Part shown: in pieces, positions 21,414-33,322 of the stretch | Position numbering within the stretch: position 1 is the first letter of the stretch | Layout of the letters: the number at the start of each line of letters is the position of its first letter | Source: Ascochyta rabiei | Taxonomy: Eukaryota > Ascomycota > Dothideomycetes > Pleosporales > Didymellaceae | DNA length: 64,000 nt | Direction of reading: 5' to 3' | Assembly (NCBI RefSeq): GCF_004011695.2 | Contig: NC_082413.1 | Span: 975,001-1,039,000 of the forward strand | Made by a program: the position numbers and the translations under genes | The notes under the pieces: generated by a model | Told to the model about the DNA's origin: nothing | The model's database searches: none | Seen by the model: the letters and a program-made list of their open reading frames with translations, nothing else

Positions 21414-24198
21414 TCAATAGGAGTCGCCGAAAAACTGGCTGGCGAGGACAATGTCCTTATCGTTGTTTGCAAAGTCCCAGCCCACAATGGTGGGGTCTTG
21501 GCTGCAGCAGATGATTCGGCGAGCGTCAAACTGCAGTTTGAATACACGTGAGTTGGTGCCTTGGTTGGCTAGCGGTACGCCAAGCGGGTGGGGGTGGTGG
21601 TGGTGATGGGGACCGTGATGGTGATGGTGAGCTGCTCCGTTGGCGGGTGCTTGTTGCTGCGCAGGACCTGCTGCAGCCTGACCCGCAGGCCCAGCAGGAC
21701 CAGCAGCAGCAGCGGTAGCATTCGCTGTGGGAGGCGGCCGCGAGTTTCCCCCGTTCCCTGCATTGCCAGCGGCGTTTCCGGCTGCGTTGCCAGCGGTGTT
21801 GCCATGCATTGCCTGGGAGGCTGCGTGAAGTGCTTGTGCCTGCTGAGCGAGGTTCTGAGCTGCTTGTGCCTGGGCTTGCGCCTGCTGCGCTAAAGCCTGG
21901 AAATTGTTCGGCTGGGCGGCTGCTTGGCCTCCCTGTTGCTGGGCGGCGTTCTGAGCCCCTTGAGGACCCTGGGCCGCGTTTTGGGCGACTGGCCGTCTGG
22001 GTCGGCCGCCTGCCGCTCGAACAGCGTCGTTCTGGTACAGGATCTTGGACTTTTCCCAAGCACCGTCGACTCCTTTCTTCCAGATGATGACCGTCTCGTC
22101 GTAGGAGCCAGAGACGATTCGGGCCCACTTGCTGCCTCCACCACCCGGTGGCAGCTTCGCACCATAGGCAAAGATGGACTTCGGATCGCGGGAACCAGCG
22201 TTGCGGGCCTGCCGTTGCGCCCTTGAGAGCCTCTGGTCAATCTGGCCTCTGTTCTGTGCTTCGAAGAAATTGCGGTCCACAGCTCGTGCCTCGGCCTCCA
22301 GTTCTTCCTCGTTACCGGGCAGATCTCCGAACTGAGCTTGCACAGTGCGCACCAGGTTACTGTGGCCTTGCAGACAAGCCACTTCAGCGCCTGTGGCTCG
22401 ATCAAAGATACGTACGGTTTCGTCTGAGCTGCCACTGACGATCCTCCGGCCGTCGAATTGTACGCAAGCAATACCTTTGCTGTGACCTTGGAAAGTTCGG
22501 ATGCATGCGCCAGTTCGCACGTCCCAGATTTTGACACTCCTATCCCCGGAAGCGGAGACAATCTGCCCATCGAGAATCTGTATGGCATTGACGGCAGCAC
22601 CATGCCCTTCCAGTGTCATGACGAGGTTGTAAGGCCTGAGGGGTGTGAAATGCAGGTGTTGGTTCTCCACATGCTGCTGCATGTTGATAATGTACTCAGG
22701 AAAGCGTGCCGCGGATTTGGTGGTTGAAGAAGGATATGTATCGTCAGTGGGCAGCATTTCCCTGCGATTCCAGACCTTGATGGACTTGTCTTTCGAGCAA
22801 GTGACCAGATACCGATCATCGAACCGCAGGTTCAGAACGGATTCCGAGTGTGCCTTTTCGATCTCCTTGATCATGCGTCCGGTGGAGAACTGCCACAGGA
22901 TCACTCTGCAGTCGCTTCCGCCTGACACGACCAGATCATGTTCAGGCCGTTCGTCAAACTGTAAACACAACACGGACGCGGAATGACCCAGAAGCGGTGG
23001 ATGCATCAGACGTTGCGTGTCAAGATTCCAAATCCTGATGCTCCTATCCCTACTCCCACTGACGAGGTACTTGCCGGAGTATTGTATCGTATACACGCAC
23101 TCCGTGTGAGCTTCTGTGGGATGGTTGGGGTGAGGCAACTGAAAGTTAGAGTAGCGACCAGCGTCCCAATTGTCTTCTAGCCTCTTCTTTTGCTTGTACA
23201 AGTACTGCCAGTTGATCTTGGCATCTGGGCCTGGTAGCAGAAGGGTTGGATGGATGCGGGGTGTGGTGGGCTCTACGGGCGAGACATGTCCGTTTTGTGC
23301 AGGTGAGTTTCGGCGCGGTTGCGTGGTTTGTGAGGGTGTCGAAACAACATCTTCCATCTGGTCTTCCGATCTGCCCGCGGGCCCGTCGTCAGCTTCCACC
23401 ATGCCATGCTGCTCGCCCCAAGCAGTCTGGCTCCGTGTTGTGTTGTTCAAGGACAGGGGCTCCAGGCCTTGACGAATGCCAGTCTCTGCGGCTGGGCCGT
23501 CCCCAAACAGCTGGCGCTCGCCGCGTACGCGCCTTTTGGACGAGGGCTTGTCCAGATCCATGTCCTCTGCAGCTCTGGGGCGTGTCTTGCGCTCCTTCTC
23601 CCTGAAGCTAGCACGGCGTTGTCTCTCCGTCTCTTCGTATTCACGCACCTGAGGGAAGTTGGAGTTCCAGCCCTCGAGGCGGAACAGCAGCTTCCACAGC
23701 GGACTGTCCATGACGCGTATCCTCCACGCGCGCGACAGGGTAGATGCGCGCAGCAGCGTGTCCGGTTCGAGGTAGGAAAGGATCTGGAACGTGATCTCTG
23801 GCGGAAGGTGTATGACGGGGTCGAGGTGGAGGAGGGGGTTCAGCTTTTCGACTATGCCGGCGATGGACGAGGTTCGCAGTGAGCGCAGAATGGCGTAGGC
23901 AATCTCTGAGGGCGGTATTAGCAGAGTAGAGGCCATGCGCGCTCTAGCTCGACTCACCGCTGCGCTGCTGTTCGTCGAGCCCCATGATCCAGTCGGGCAG
24001 GCTGAAGTCCTGTGCGTCTGGCTCCATGCCGCTGTCGCCGGCGCCCATGACCATGTCGGTCTCATTCTGGCTGCGTGTGTCTTCCGAGTAGCCCTCGTCG
24101 AACCGGCTGGCGTTCATGATCGAGGCGGGGCGGAAGGGGTGCATGTACGGCGAATTCGCGAAATTCGTGGGCGGCGAGCCTCGGAGCGGATCAGCCAT
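21414..24198 (-). CDS. F-box/WD40 SCF substrate receptor, FWD-1-like
   Basis: Two exons, 24198-23958 and 23905-21414, with a 52-nt intron (GTGAGT, CTAAT, CTCAG); 910 aa. The start is the ATG giving MADPLRGSPP. An F-box lies near residues 105-155 (IHLPPEITFQILSYL, then LSRAWRIRV). It is followed by an acidic/basic linker and seven or so WD40 repeats such as YLVSGSRDRSIRIWNLDT, IVSASGDRSVKIWDVRTG and IVSGSSDETVRIFDRATG. A long insert splits the last repeats, and a Gln/Ala-rich segment with two His runs (HHHHHGPHHHHH) separates the final blade. This layout resembles Neurospora FWD-1, the SCF receptor that recognises phosphorylated FREQUENCY, and more broadly beta-TrCP/Cdc4-type receptors. Assignment to FWD-1 is from memory of the architecture and is moderate. 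It would act with Skp1 and cullin-1 in nucleus and cytoplasm. Confidence 0.85.
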
Positions 24199-24235
24199 GA
24201 CGGTGCTCGCGTACGGGGCCAAGGTGGCGCTGGAA

Positions 24236-24281
24236 AGAAGGAAGGACAGAAGGAAGGACAGAAGGAAGGACAGAAGGAAGG
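24236..24281. repeat. 12-bp tandem repeat in the leader of the FWD-1-like gene
   Basis: Nearly four copies of AGAAGGAAGGAC, 38 nt upstream of the FWD-1-like ATG (CT-rich on the coding strand). It is probably in the 5' UTR. Confidence 0.85.
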
Positions 24282-26260
24282 CGCGGTCTCGTTAGGGTAG
24301 AGCGTGCAACGGCCGTGGTTGTGAGGATGAGGACATGTGACAATGAAGCGGTGATGGCCTGGTGTGCTGCCTGATGCGCGCCTGGACCGTCTCCGCAGGA
24401 GCCAGCCAGGCCTGCAGCAGGTTCAGATATTCGCAGGGGGCTGCGGGTGCGCGTCGGTGTTGCACTGATCGAGAAATGCGCCAGCAGCAGTCGCGACAGC
24501 TTGCTGGCTTCCAAAGCGTGTCTTCTGGGCGCAGGGTGGAGGTGGAGGTGGAGGTGGTGGTGGTGGTGGTGGTTGTTAGTCCTGCGGATGAGCCCGCGCC
24601 GCCACATTCACTGGCTTCACTGGCTTGCGCCTGGCCGCGCTAGTGACGGCTGGGGCTACCTTGACCAGCCATGGCACCCTCTCCGCGCCGAGACATCAGC
24701 TCGAAGCCGTCTTTCTTTGTTTGAGGCTTGGCCCCATTCACGATGCACGAATTCTAGGAATGCCATGCTCGCACAGTCGCCGGCTTTGTAGCTGGACAGT
24801 ACGAACAAGGCTAACGACGGGTACATGCATCGCCCCGCGGTCATGTTATCTCGACCTTGAACCACGAGTGCCTGTACAGCTAGCATGGTCGCATCTCTGC
24901 GGTCTGTTATCTTGACCATGAACCACGAGTGCTTGGTCAGGTCTTTCATCACCTTGTACTTGGTCACGAACAAAACTCGACAACTCCCAGACGAGTGCAT
25001 CTATTCTTGCTTTTTACATTACCCGCAAGCGCCGTCGGTCACACGCCAGCGAGCGTTGGTCACCTGCTCTTACGGGCGCTCACCGATGACCCATGCACGC
25101 ACTGGCTGTGAGCGTCACGTGAAGTCGGCGCGTACACTGTACAGCAACGTCGACTCGTCTAACGGCCGAGGTGGTATCGTCGAGCAGCCAGACTAGACGC
25201 ACCTCAACATCCAAGCAACCCCACCTGAAAGCTCAATGACAGCCATGGCCGGAGGGCAGTCCATCCAAGAATGAATCGCTGGGAGATTCTGGGCCGCAAG
25301 TCACGCTGTGTGCAGTGTGCACAAGCCAAGGGCTGCGTACCCACGTTGGTGCCATGTACAAAGTAGGGTGAAGTAGTACCTATGCGGGCAAGTTGCGGAG
25401 TGAGCCAAAGCTCCGATGCGTGGGATGCAGATCCCTCCCAGAACCAGGCCGTTGGCCGGCAGCAGAAACCGCTGGAGCAGGCCGGCAGCGAGGCGGCGAA
25501 GGGTGCTGCCCAACGTTGCCGGGGAGGGGGAGGGTCGCAGTGTCATGAGACGAGAATGGGGCAGGCTGGCAGGGCGGGTCGGTCATGAGGCTGACATGAG
25601 CGCTGGAGCGCTGCGTCGCTGCATTGGCAACAGAGATGGGGATGTTCGGTACAGAGGGCAGCTGCGAAGGGGGATACGGTGCTCACGAGTCACTGCAACA
25701 CGCAATGCACTTGATGAAGCAACTCGAGTCAGCCGTCACTCGACGCAGCGTTTGGGTCAAAGGGTCTGATGGTGGTTGCACGCCACGCGCCGTCGCCCAG
25801 GGCGCTGGTCGGTGACGGCTGGGCTGGCGGCTGCAAACAACGGCGCAGTGTGCAGTGTGGTACCATGGAGGTGGTTGGCGTGTTGTAGGTGGCTGCAGGT
25901 GTAGGCGTCTGCTTCCATGTGTGTGCACGGTGTGGAGAGCGTGTGCGATGGTGCAGCAAGGTGCTGGGATTGCGCTTGCGTCACGTGCAGGGCGATGTTT
26001 CATAGCACCCCTATCTCATCGTGCATGCCACTGTCACTGCCACTGACACTGTCACTGCCACTGCCCGGCCACGAAGGACTGCCAGGCCGTTCGTTCAAGC
26101 ATCCCACCATCCCACCATCCCACTCCCAAGCTCGCTGACGTGCCCTCGCCCGCTTTCCTCTTCTCGACGGCGCCGTGTCTGCTGCGCGGTTGGTGTAGTT
26201 CTCAGCCGCACTTGCACTGATCTGTTCGCCCGTACTGTGTGTACCGTGCGCTGTATACTG

Positions 26261-26328
26261 TGCACGGTGTACTATTTTGCACGGTGTACTGTTCTGCACG
26301 GTGTACTGTTCTGCACGGTGTACTGTTC
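26261..26328. repeat. 17-bp tandem repeat, four copies
   Basis: Copies of TGCACGGTGTACTGTTC at 26261, 26278, 26295 and 26312; the first copy differs at its end. A trailing TGCTG run follows. It lies about 350 nt upstream of the Cdc24-like ATG. Confidence 0.9.
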
Positions 26329-26555
26329 TGTGCTGTGCTGTGCTGTTCACGAGCCCTACCTGCTAGCCTGGATCGAATCGCCCAGCGACGGCACTACCGC
26401 ACCAGAATCCACACCCGCTCCTGCCCCCGCGGACCCTGTCTGCCAGCGCTCGCGCCGCTCCTCAGCATTCCCCCTACCGACTCCTCCACGTCCTGGGCTC
26501 CTGGCACGCACGGCGGTCGCAGAGAGATGAAGAATTAGAGCGCGCGGCCAGCACA

Positions 26556-26588
26556 CGCCCTCGCCCTCGCCCTCGCCCTCGCCCTCGC
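26556..26588. repeat. (CGCCCT)n microsatellite
   Basis: About five copies of CGCCCT in the probable 5' UTR of the Cdc24-like gene. Confidence 0.8.
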
Positions 26589-26681
26589 CTACGCACCGCA
26601 CGCACCCACACCAGCAGCAACACCTGCACCTGCACCTGCTCTCGCACCCGCACCTGCGCATGACCGCCGAGCGTGCATAGC

Positions 26682-29600
26682 ATGGAAGCCGGCATCGCAC
26701 TCCACTCAGGCCTGCAGCGCGGCCACACCTCTCAGCCTCCGCCCACAGCCTCGTCGTCACTCTCACACGCGCGCATGACTTCGACCGGCGGGCCCCCAGC
26801 CCTCATGTCCCACCAGAGCTTCCAGAGCCAGTACAGCAGCTACTCGCACAACAGCGCCCGCGACACCCAGGGCACCAACGCCACCTCCACCTCGACCCTC
26901 TTCACCCACCCCCGCCCGCCATCCCCGCCGCCGCCACCCCCGTCAACGGCGGGCCTGTCGAGGCCAGCGACAACGTCCTCAACAAGCGCGCCGACAAGGA
27001 CACGTCGCTCTTTCAGCGCTGCCTGACCCTGCAGCTGCGCCTGCGCGCCATCCAAGGCTTCGAGCGCTGGCTGCACGAGGAGGAGGACAAGGGCGAGGAC
27101 GATGGCGAGCCCGTCGACCCCGTCACCCTGCTGTGGCGCACCTTCCGCAGGGGCTACCCGCTCATGGAGCTGTACAACGCCCTGTGCCCCCGCACCCTGC
27201 TCGTCATACCCAACGCAAAGGCCGACGAGAAGAGCCAGAAGAAGCACGAGAAGATGGCCACGTACAAGTTCATCCAGGCCTGCGTCAACGAGCTGGGCAT
27301 CTCTCAGGAGGGCTGCTTCATCCTGAGCGACCTGTACGGCGACGACACCACGGGCTTCGTCAAGGTAAACACGGACCACACCCTTTTCCGTCTTTTCTGT
27401 GCTGAATCTCCACCAGGTCACCAACGTAGTCAACCGCGTCCTCGACTCCCTCGTCCGGATGGGCAAGATCGACCCTGCCGCCGTCGACATCTCCGACAGC
27501 GCCTCCGTCACCTCCTCCATCAAGCGCTCCCAGCGAGAATACATCATCGACGAGCTGGTCAAGACCGAGCGCACATACGTCCAGCATCTCGAGCTGCTGC
27601 AGGAGTTCAAGAAGCTCGTAGAAGAAAAGGGCATCATCAGCGGCGACCAGGTCCACGATATCTTCCTCAATTTAAACGCGCTCCTCGACTTCCAGCGCCG
27701 CTTCCTCATCCGAGTGGAACAGACGAATGCGCTGCCCGCCTCCGAGCAGAACTGGGGAAACCTGTTTGTGCTGTACAAGGATGCCTTCAAAGTCTACGAG
27801 CCGTATATTGCAAACCAGAAGAAATGCGAGCAGATTGCCATGCGCGAGTTCGACAAACTAAAAGAGACCGGCGGAACCCCCGAGATGCGCCAGATGGTCG
27901 AATCTCCCACACTACTCACCTCATTCCTGCTGAAGCCCTTCCAACGATTGACAAAATACCCACTGCTTCTCTCCGTATGTTTTCGCGGCGAAACTTACCA
28001 TGGATTACACTAACACTTCACAGCAACTGCACAAGAACGGCGACCTTGACGAGCAAAGAAAAGAGGATCTCACAAAAGGTATCGAAGCAGCCTCCTCCGT
28101 TCTCGCTGGCACAAACGATGCCATTGCACGCGAAGAACGTGTCGAGGCTGTCGAGGAGCTCAAGACCCTCGTGGAGGACTGGAAAGGTCACCGCATTGAG
28201 GGCTTCGGTGATCTGCTCCTCTATGGTCAATTCACCGTACTCAAAGGCGACAGCATGAGCTCGAAGAACGAAGAGCGCGATGTGAGTGTTCCAGCGAGGC
28301 CTCCGGAACTGTGACTAACATGCACTTAGTACAAAATCTACCTTTTCGAGATGATACTGCTCTGCTGCAAGGAGATCAACGTCAACAAGCCTAAAAACAA
28401 AATGTCCACCAGATCCCTAGTCACCAAGGACGGAAAGCCAAAGCTACAGCTCAAAGGCCGTATCTTCATGCAGAACGTCACCGAGACCATTTCGTTACAA
28501 AAGCCAGGCTCTTACACTTGCCAGATCTTCTGGAAAGGCGACCCAGGGATCGAGAACTTCATTATCCGTTTCACGTCCGAAGAGACGATGAAGAAATGGG
28601 CTGCTCAGGTGGACGCACAGAGGCGGGTATGGAAGGACCAAGCACGTTCCAGCGCCAGCACAGTCAACGCCAAACCCTCGGATACCAACTTCACCTACAT
28701 GGCCGGCTTGAACGTCGAGAACCCCTACGCGCAGCAGGAGGAAGAGGACGACGACGACGACGAACCTCCCGCTTCTGGGTACCCACGGGATAGTTTTGGG
28801 ATCATGCAAAATAGCTCCAACGGCTCTCCACGGTCACGATCGACAACTGGCGAAAGTGGGCCGCCGATGGACGGGACGGATCCCAGGGTACCTCCTCCGC
28901 GTTTTCCCATGGGTTATTCGGGTTCCGCTCAGGCGCCACTGACGTTGCGCACACAGCAGCTGCAGAACTCAGGGGCGATCGAGTCTCATTTCTCTCCAGT
29001 TGTCGAAACACCGATGTCGTCCTACTCCAATGCGCGAACGAGTTCATCGTCTGCAGGTACCTTCCCGTTTCCCCGACAGACACCGCCAAACGTATATTCC
29101 AACGAGGAGAACAACCGTTACACCGCCCCTGCGCCATCTCGCGGTCACGGTCGTGAGCCATCTGGTCAATATGCCGCCGCACGCGCCCAAAGGCCGTCGT
29201 TGCCAGCCAATGCCAGTATGTCATCTCAAGGTCCACGTCTTCGGGCAGCCAGTAGCCCCGATATTCATAATGGTAACGTGCCGCGTAAAGGACCAAGCGG
29301 GCCCGTGCCAGACGTACCACCCTTCCCAACACACTATGCTTACAATGCTGCCATCGTAAATCGCAGCCAGAGCAACTCACCAAGTGGCCTGCCCCCGAGA
29401 GCAGGCACCCAATCACCCGCGATCCAACGAGATCGCCTCATTCAGCAACGCACAGCTGCAGAGCTCTCCACCATGGCCGATTACCCCGGTGGGCCAGCTC
29501 GTCGCGATCCGAACCTTGCGCCCATGTCGCGCACTATGACGCCTGCATCGTCGTTTGAGCGAACAATGACACCGGCTTCGGTGGATTCTCGAAATATGTC

Positions 29601-29937
29601 ACCACCGCTGATATCAGAGCACTCCAACATTCCAAGTCAGCTCAAGGTGAAAGTACACTGTCCATCAGCAGGTAGCTCCATGGTATTGGTCGTGAGCACC
29701 AACATCAGCTACCAGTCTCTCAAGGACCGCATCGACGCCAAACTCCAGCGATCGACAGCAGTATCGTTGGCTTCCGGCCAGGTCAAGCTGAAGTACCTCG
29801 ACAGCGAAGGTACTTATGTCAGCATACAATGCGACGACGACGTTCTGGAAGCCTTTGAGAATTGGCAAGAGCAGCAAAGAGATCTCAACCCGGGCGGAGG
29901 GCAGCTGGGCGAGATTGAGCTTTTCTGCCAACGATGA
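26682..29937 (+). CDS. cdc24: Cdc24-type guanine nucleotide exchange factor for Cdc42/Rac
   Basis: Domains run in Cdc24 order. A calponin-like Cdc24 domain spans about 27000-27430 (LTLQLRLRAIQGFERWL, then CVNELGI and DLYGDDTTGFVK). A DH/RhoGEF domain spans about 27526-28200 (REYIIDELVKTERTYVQHLE, LLKPFQRLTKYPLLL). A PH domain spans about 28330-28650, then a Ser/Pro-rich linker with an acidic run. A C-terminal PB1 domain at about 29640-29930 has an OPCA acidic motif (YLDSEGTYVSIQCDDDV). Introns are 27365-27416, 27975-28023 and 28282-28329; all keep frame. It activates Cdc42 at sites of polarised growth and binds Bem1 through PB1. Oddity: the N-terminal frame from ATG 26682 reads well to about 26900, whereas the frame entering the calponin domain is shifted by one base. 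No GT-AG intron fits the C-rich stretch at 26880-26945. A one-base assembly error, a true frameshift or an unusual intron are the options. Confidence 0.88.
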
Positions 29938-30973
29938 TATGTATCCACGACACGGCATGGGCACGGCGTATTTGGCGTTATCTTTCTTCTTTCTCCACAG
30001 CAGGTCTTCATCTGCACTCCTTCGGCGAACGGAGTCAGCACATTAACTCTTCTTCAACATTATATCTGCGATCCGGCATTACAAATGGATGCACTGTTCC
30101 CGTCAAGGGCTGGCACGGTACGGCAAGGCAAGGCAGGTCGCGCTGGGCTATATCGCATCGATATCCCTATCCTCTTTGGTTTCTAGAGTGGCATCCCTTG
30201 TTTTCTTTTCGAGTGTGGGCACAGCTTTGGGCTGAGCTAGGCTGGAGGTGGGGCTTGCAAGAGCAAAAGAGAGGTGGGTGGTGTGGGTTCTTGACGTGCC
30301 CCTCGCAGCGACGGGTGATGAATGACTTGATGACGGAATGAGAAAAGAAAGCACGCATTTATCCATCTATACTAATGTGCTGCGCGCGTTGCTTTTCTCC
30401 CTTACTGTGTACACGCTGGAGTTCGATAGACGGAAGGAAGCCGGCTGGTAGAAACATATCAGTATGAATGAAGATGATGCTTTACTTTTTGACAGGTTCG
30501 ATCGACTTCTGGCTTGTCAATTTGTCGATAGTAACGACCTAATACTTCGAATACACGCAGCCCTAACAAAAAGATCTTATAAACTCCAGCTCTTAAGCAT
30601 GTAGACTACTCGTCGGTCTATACTATGCACACCAAGCCGCCGTACCGAGCTTGCCTCGAGTTTCGCAGGATAAGGGGTCTCCAGTAGATTGTGTTGTCCA
30701 GATTTATTCAGGAAACCAGATACGGGGGATACAGTGGGCTCACAGGGACGTTTACGTTCCAGGCTAGACGTTGATAGATTGGACCATAGGGCTCTACCAG
30801 GATTCACAGCGGACCTACAGAGCAGACGGAAAGCACTCATCACGCACCAAAACCAAAAGTTCAGGCAGACGTCGAACACGACGGTCGTTCCTTTCCATAG
30901 TTCCTTCATCGATCTACACCCATCTACTGCTGTCACTATGTCTACTCGGCTACATCTTCCGTCCTTCTTACTC
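29938..30973. other. Convergent 3' intergenic region
   Basis: 1 kb between the 3' ends of the Cdc24-like and cutinase-like genes. Apart from presumed 3' UTRs, nothing with coding support; frames here are short or shadows of the repeat tract in the cutinase-like gene. Confidence 0.55.
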
Positions 30974-32251
30974 TTAAGCGTAGACATATTCAATCTTGAT
31001 ACGGGGAACGCACATAGCCTCGTATGGCTGTGGAGCAGTGAAGGAGGCAACGTAAACTGGAGATGTAGGGTAAGCGGGAAGAGCGGCGACAATGGAGGAA
31101 GCAGCAACACTGGTGGAAGCAGCAACACTGGTGGAAGCAGCAACACTGGAGGAAGCAGCAACACTGGAGGAAGCAGCAACACTGGAGGAAGCAGCAACAC
31201 TGGAGGAAGCAGCAACACTGGAGGAAGCAGCAACACTGGAGGAGGCAGCAACACTGGTGGAGGCAGCAACACTGGTGGAAGCAGCAACACTGGAGGAAGC
31301 AGCAACACTGGAGGAGGCAGCAACACTGGTGGAAGCAGCAACACTGGAGGAAGCAGCAACACTGGAGGAGGCAGCAACACTGGAGGAAGCAGCAGCGCTT
31401 GAAGATGCAACAGCGGCAATGCCAACAGACGAGGCGACGACAGTAGAAGAAGCGCTGGGCGTAGGTGTGGGAGCGGCACATAGAGGGGCGGCGTCATTGA
31501 GCTTTCCAACGGCCCAGGTCGAGGCGTCGTCGGAGTACAGCTCAAAGTAGCTCAAGTGCTTCTGGACGTCATCGCCGTTGGCGCAGATCGGGTCTCCCTT
31601 AGCGCAGTAAGAGCGCAGAACGGGTGCGTAGCGGTTCAGGCGCGCAAGAGAGTCGGCGTGGCGACCGTCCTTCTGTAGATCAGAGCCGTCAAGAACGTTG
31701 TATGGCTCGTTAGCCACATGCATGACATCGCCCCAGAGGAGAGCAGCAGCAACTAAGTTACCACATTAGCACAGTCCAAGTTTCGAGCGTGAGATGTTAA
31801 AATACTTACTAGCATTACCAGGAGCCGAGGTAGGGTCCAGACCGGTGGTGATTTGGGAGCATCCACCAGGTCCAGCAAGGACATCTCCGGCAATCCAGGC
31901 ACCCTGAGAATAGCCATTGAGGATGAGGTGCGTGCAAGGGCACTTCTTGTTGAAAGCAGTGATCTGGGATAGACCGTTGCGGACTCCCTCGCCAATCTGT
32001 TTGCAATAGTCGCCGCCATACGGGAACACAATCTCAATGTAGTCGCACGTCTTGCCCTCAGCCCTTAGTTTGCTGCACGTAGCCTCGACGAAGGGGAATG
32101 TACGGAAGTCATGGTACGGCGCTTCGTTACCGCGGGCCATGAAGATAACGGCATCGGCGCAGGGAGCGTCGAGCTTGGGGGCTGGGTCTTGAGCGACGGC
32201 GACGGCGGCGACAGCGCTGAGCGCGAGAACGTTGCGGATGATGGAAGACAT
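30974..32251 (-). CDS. Secreted cutinase-family (CE5) esterase with repetitive tail
   Basis: Two exons, 32251-31810 and 31752-30974, with a 57-nt intron (GTAAGT, GCTAAT, TTAG); 406 aa. Residues 1-20 form a signal peptide (MSSIIRNVLALSAVAAVAVA). The alpha/beta-hydrolase core matches cutinase/acetylxylan esterase: nucleophile Ser115 in GYSQGA, Asp201 in KGDPIC and His213 in VQKHLSYF, plus paired Cys residues. It would cleave plant cutin or other polymer esters outside the cell. From about residue 250 the protein becomes a Ser/Ala/Val tail encoded by sixteen 18-bp repeats, then a short Pro/Ala-containing C-terminus (YVASFTAPQPYE). Ordinary cutinases end near 230 residues, so the tail is an addition; it could be an O-glycosylated wall tether. 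The gene is the last before the RIP island. Cutinase versus acetylxylan esterase is not decided. Confidence 0.88.
31100..31387. repeat. 18-bp minisatellite, sixteen copies, coding
   Basis: Sixteen head-to-tail units of AGCAGCAACACTGGAGGA with GGTGGA and GGAGGC variants (288 bp exactly). Read on the minus strand they encode a six-residue Ser/Val/Ala/Ala/Ser/Ser-type unit in the tail of the cutinase-like protein. The unit length keeps frame, so copy-number change alters tail length only. Confidence 0.95.
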
Positions 32252-32944
32252 TAATAAGGATTAAAGAGTGTGGTATTAATCGGACGTCAAAAAGAGAGTG
32301 TACTGGTTAGATTGCGAGGTTGGAAGACCTGTGAGAAGAGAGAAAGACCTCTCGGCTTCGGGGAAACAGTTTAATAGGAGCGTTCATTACGGATAGTCGG
32401 CTCGATTCCACAGAAACGGGCAGGGTAGTGTGCCTGACTAGGTAGATACGAGTTGGATCCCTTTTTGGGTGAGCTATCTATCTTGGGTCGTGCGCTAGCA
32501 GGAGCGCGGACAAACGTCGAATTATTGAGATTGAGGCTGACAATAAGGCTTTGGAGGATGGCCCAGGGGCCGGATGTCCCCTTGATGGATACCGTCAAAC
32601 TCTGCCATCTTTGCGAAATGTGTCCACGGGACATCTGAGACGTTGCTGTTGAGGTTTGCATCGAAGCTGATTTTGAGCTCATGGGAGCAAGCAGGAACCG
32701 AGAAAAATGCTAGCGTGCGTGTCAATGCTTGATCGGTCCTCCATATACGAGGATATTCGCCGTAGAGATTACACCCCGTGTCTGACCTCTTAGCTTGTCT
32801 TAGATGAGACTTCGTGCACGTCCCCTCGACCGACCTGAAATGTCTTACCGTGTCCGTGCGCGCAATGCGCGGATTCGCGCAATGCGCCGAGACCACCTTA
32901 ACGCTCAAAAATAGATTAGGCTGTAGATCCGCCCACCACAGCTA
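32252..32944. other. Promoter region and edge of the AT-rich island
   Basis: About 700 bp from the cutinase-like ATG to the point where composition changes abruptly (near 32,930-32,950). Normal GC content, no convincing gene. It presumably contains the cutinase-like promoter. Confidence 0.55.
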
Positions 32945-33322
32945 CTAGTATAGGAATCAGTAGTGTAGTGGTAATTAATTGCTTATAAAAAAGATGTACT
33001 ATCTAAATTTTGCTAGTAACTTAACGTTGCAGCTAATGTTGTAGTTTTAGGTAGAGAAGATAGGGGCAATACTAGAGGACCACTAATACTAACACTACTT
33101 TTATAACTACGCTTTTAGCGTTTTTTTAGAGGCTCTAGAGTTAGTGCTGTCTTTATGTAACATTGTTAGGCGCTAGGCCTAGAGGTACCTCTGCTACTCT
33201 TAGTAAACTACTATAGGGCTAGTTAGCCTATATAATATAAGAGTGTTAGCTTTTATTACTAATATACTAGTGATTAGTCTTATTACTACATACTATATAT
33301 CTAAATACACCTACTATCTATA

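Larger units (their letters stand above)
24199..26681. other. Divergent intergenic region with simple repeats
   Basis: 2.5 kb between the starts of the FWD-1-like gene (minus) and the Cdc24-like gene (plus), presumably with both promoters. It contains a GGAGGT/GGTGGT run at about 24536-24576, a 17-bp tandem repeat at 26261-26328 and a CGCCCT run at about 26556-26588. Overlapping frames here are low-complexity and not called. Confidence 0.55.

Noticed and set aside
26356..26766. Minus-strand Arg/Cys/Gly-rich frame of 136 codons upstream of cdc24
   Set aside because: Driven by simple repeats (CGCCCT) and the antisense of the cdc24 leader; no domain.
26831..26967. 137-nt intron to repair the cdc24 frame
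   Set aside because: Frame arithmetic works, but the GTACAG donor is poor and it would delete the conserved-looking S/T/Q-rich N-terminal segment; kept only as an alternative.
31100..31387. CRISPR-like array
   Set aside because: Units are contiguous 18-mers without spacers, inside a coding exon of a eukaryote.
30689..31402. Plus-strand 237-codon frame rich in Gly-Ser-Asn-Thr repeats
   Set aside because: It is the complement of the 18-bp coding repeats of the cutinase-like gene; that gene has signal peptide, catalytic residues and a consistent intron, this frame has none.
30577..31545. Minus-strand frame of Leu/Pro repeats (322 codons)
   Set aside because: Alternative-frame reading of the same 18-bp repeats; no domain outside the repeat.
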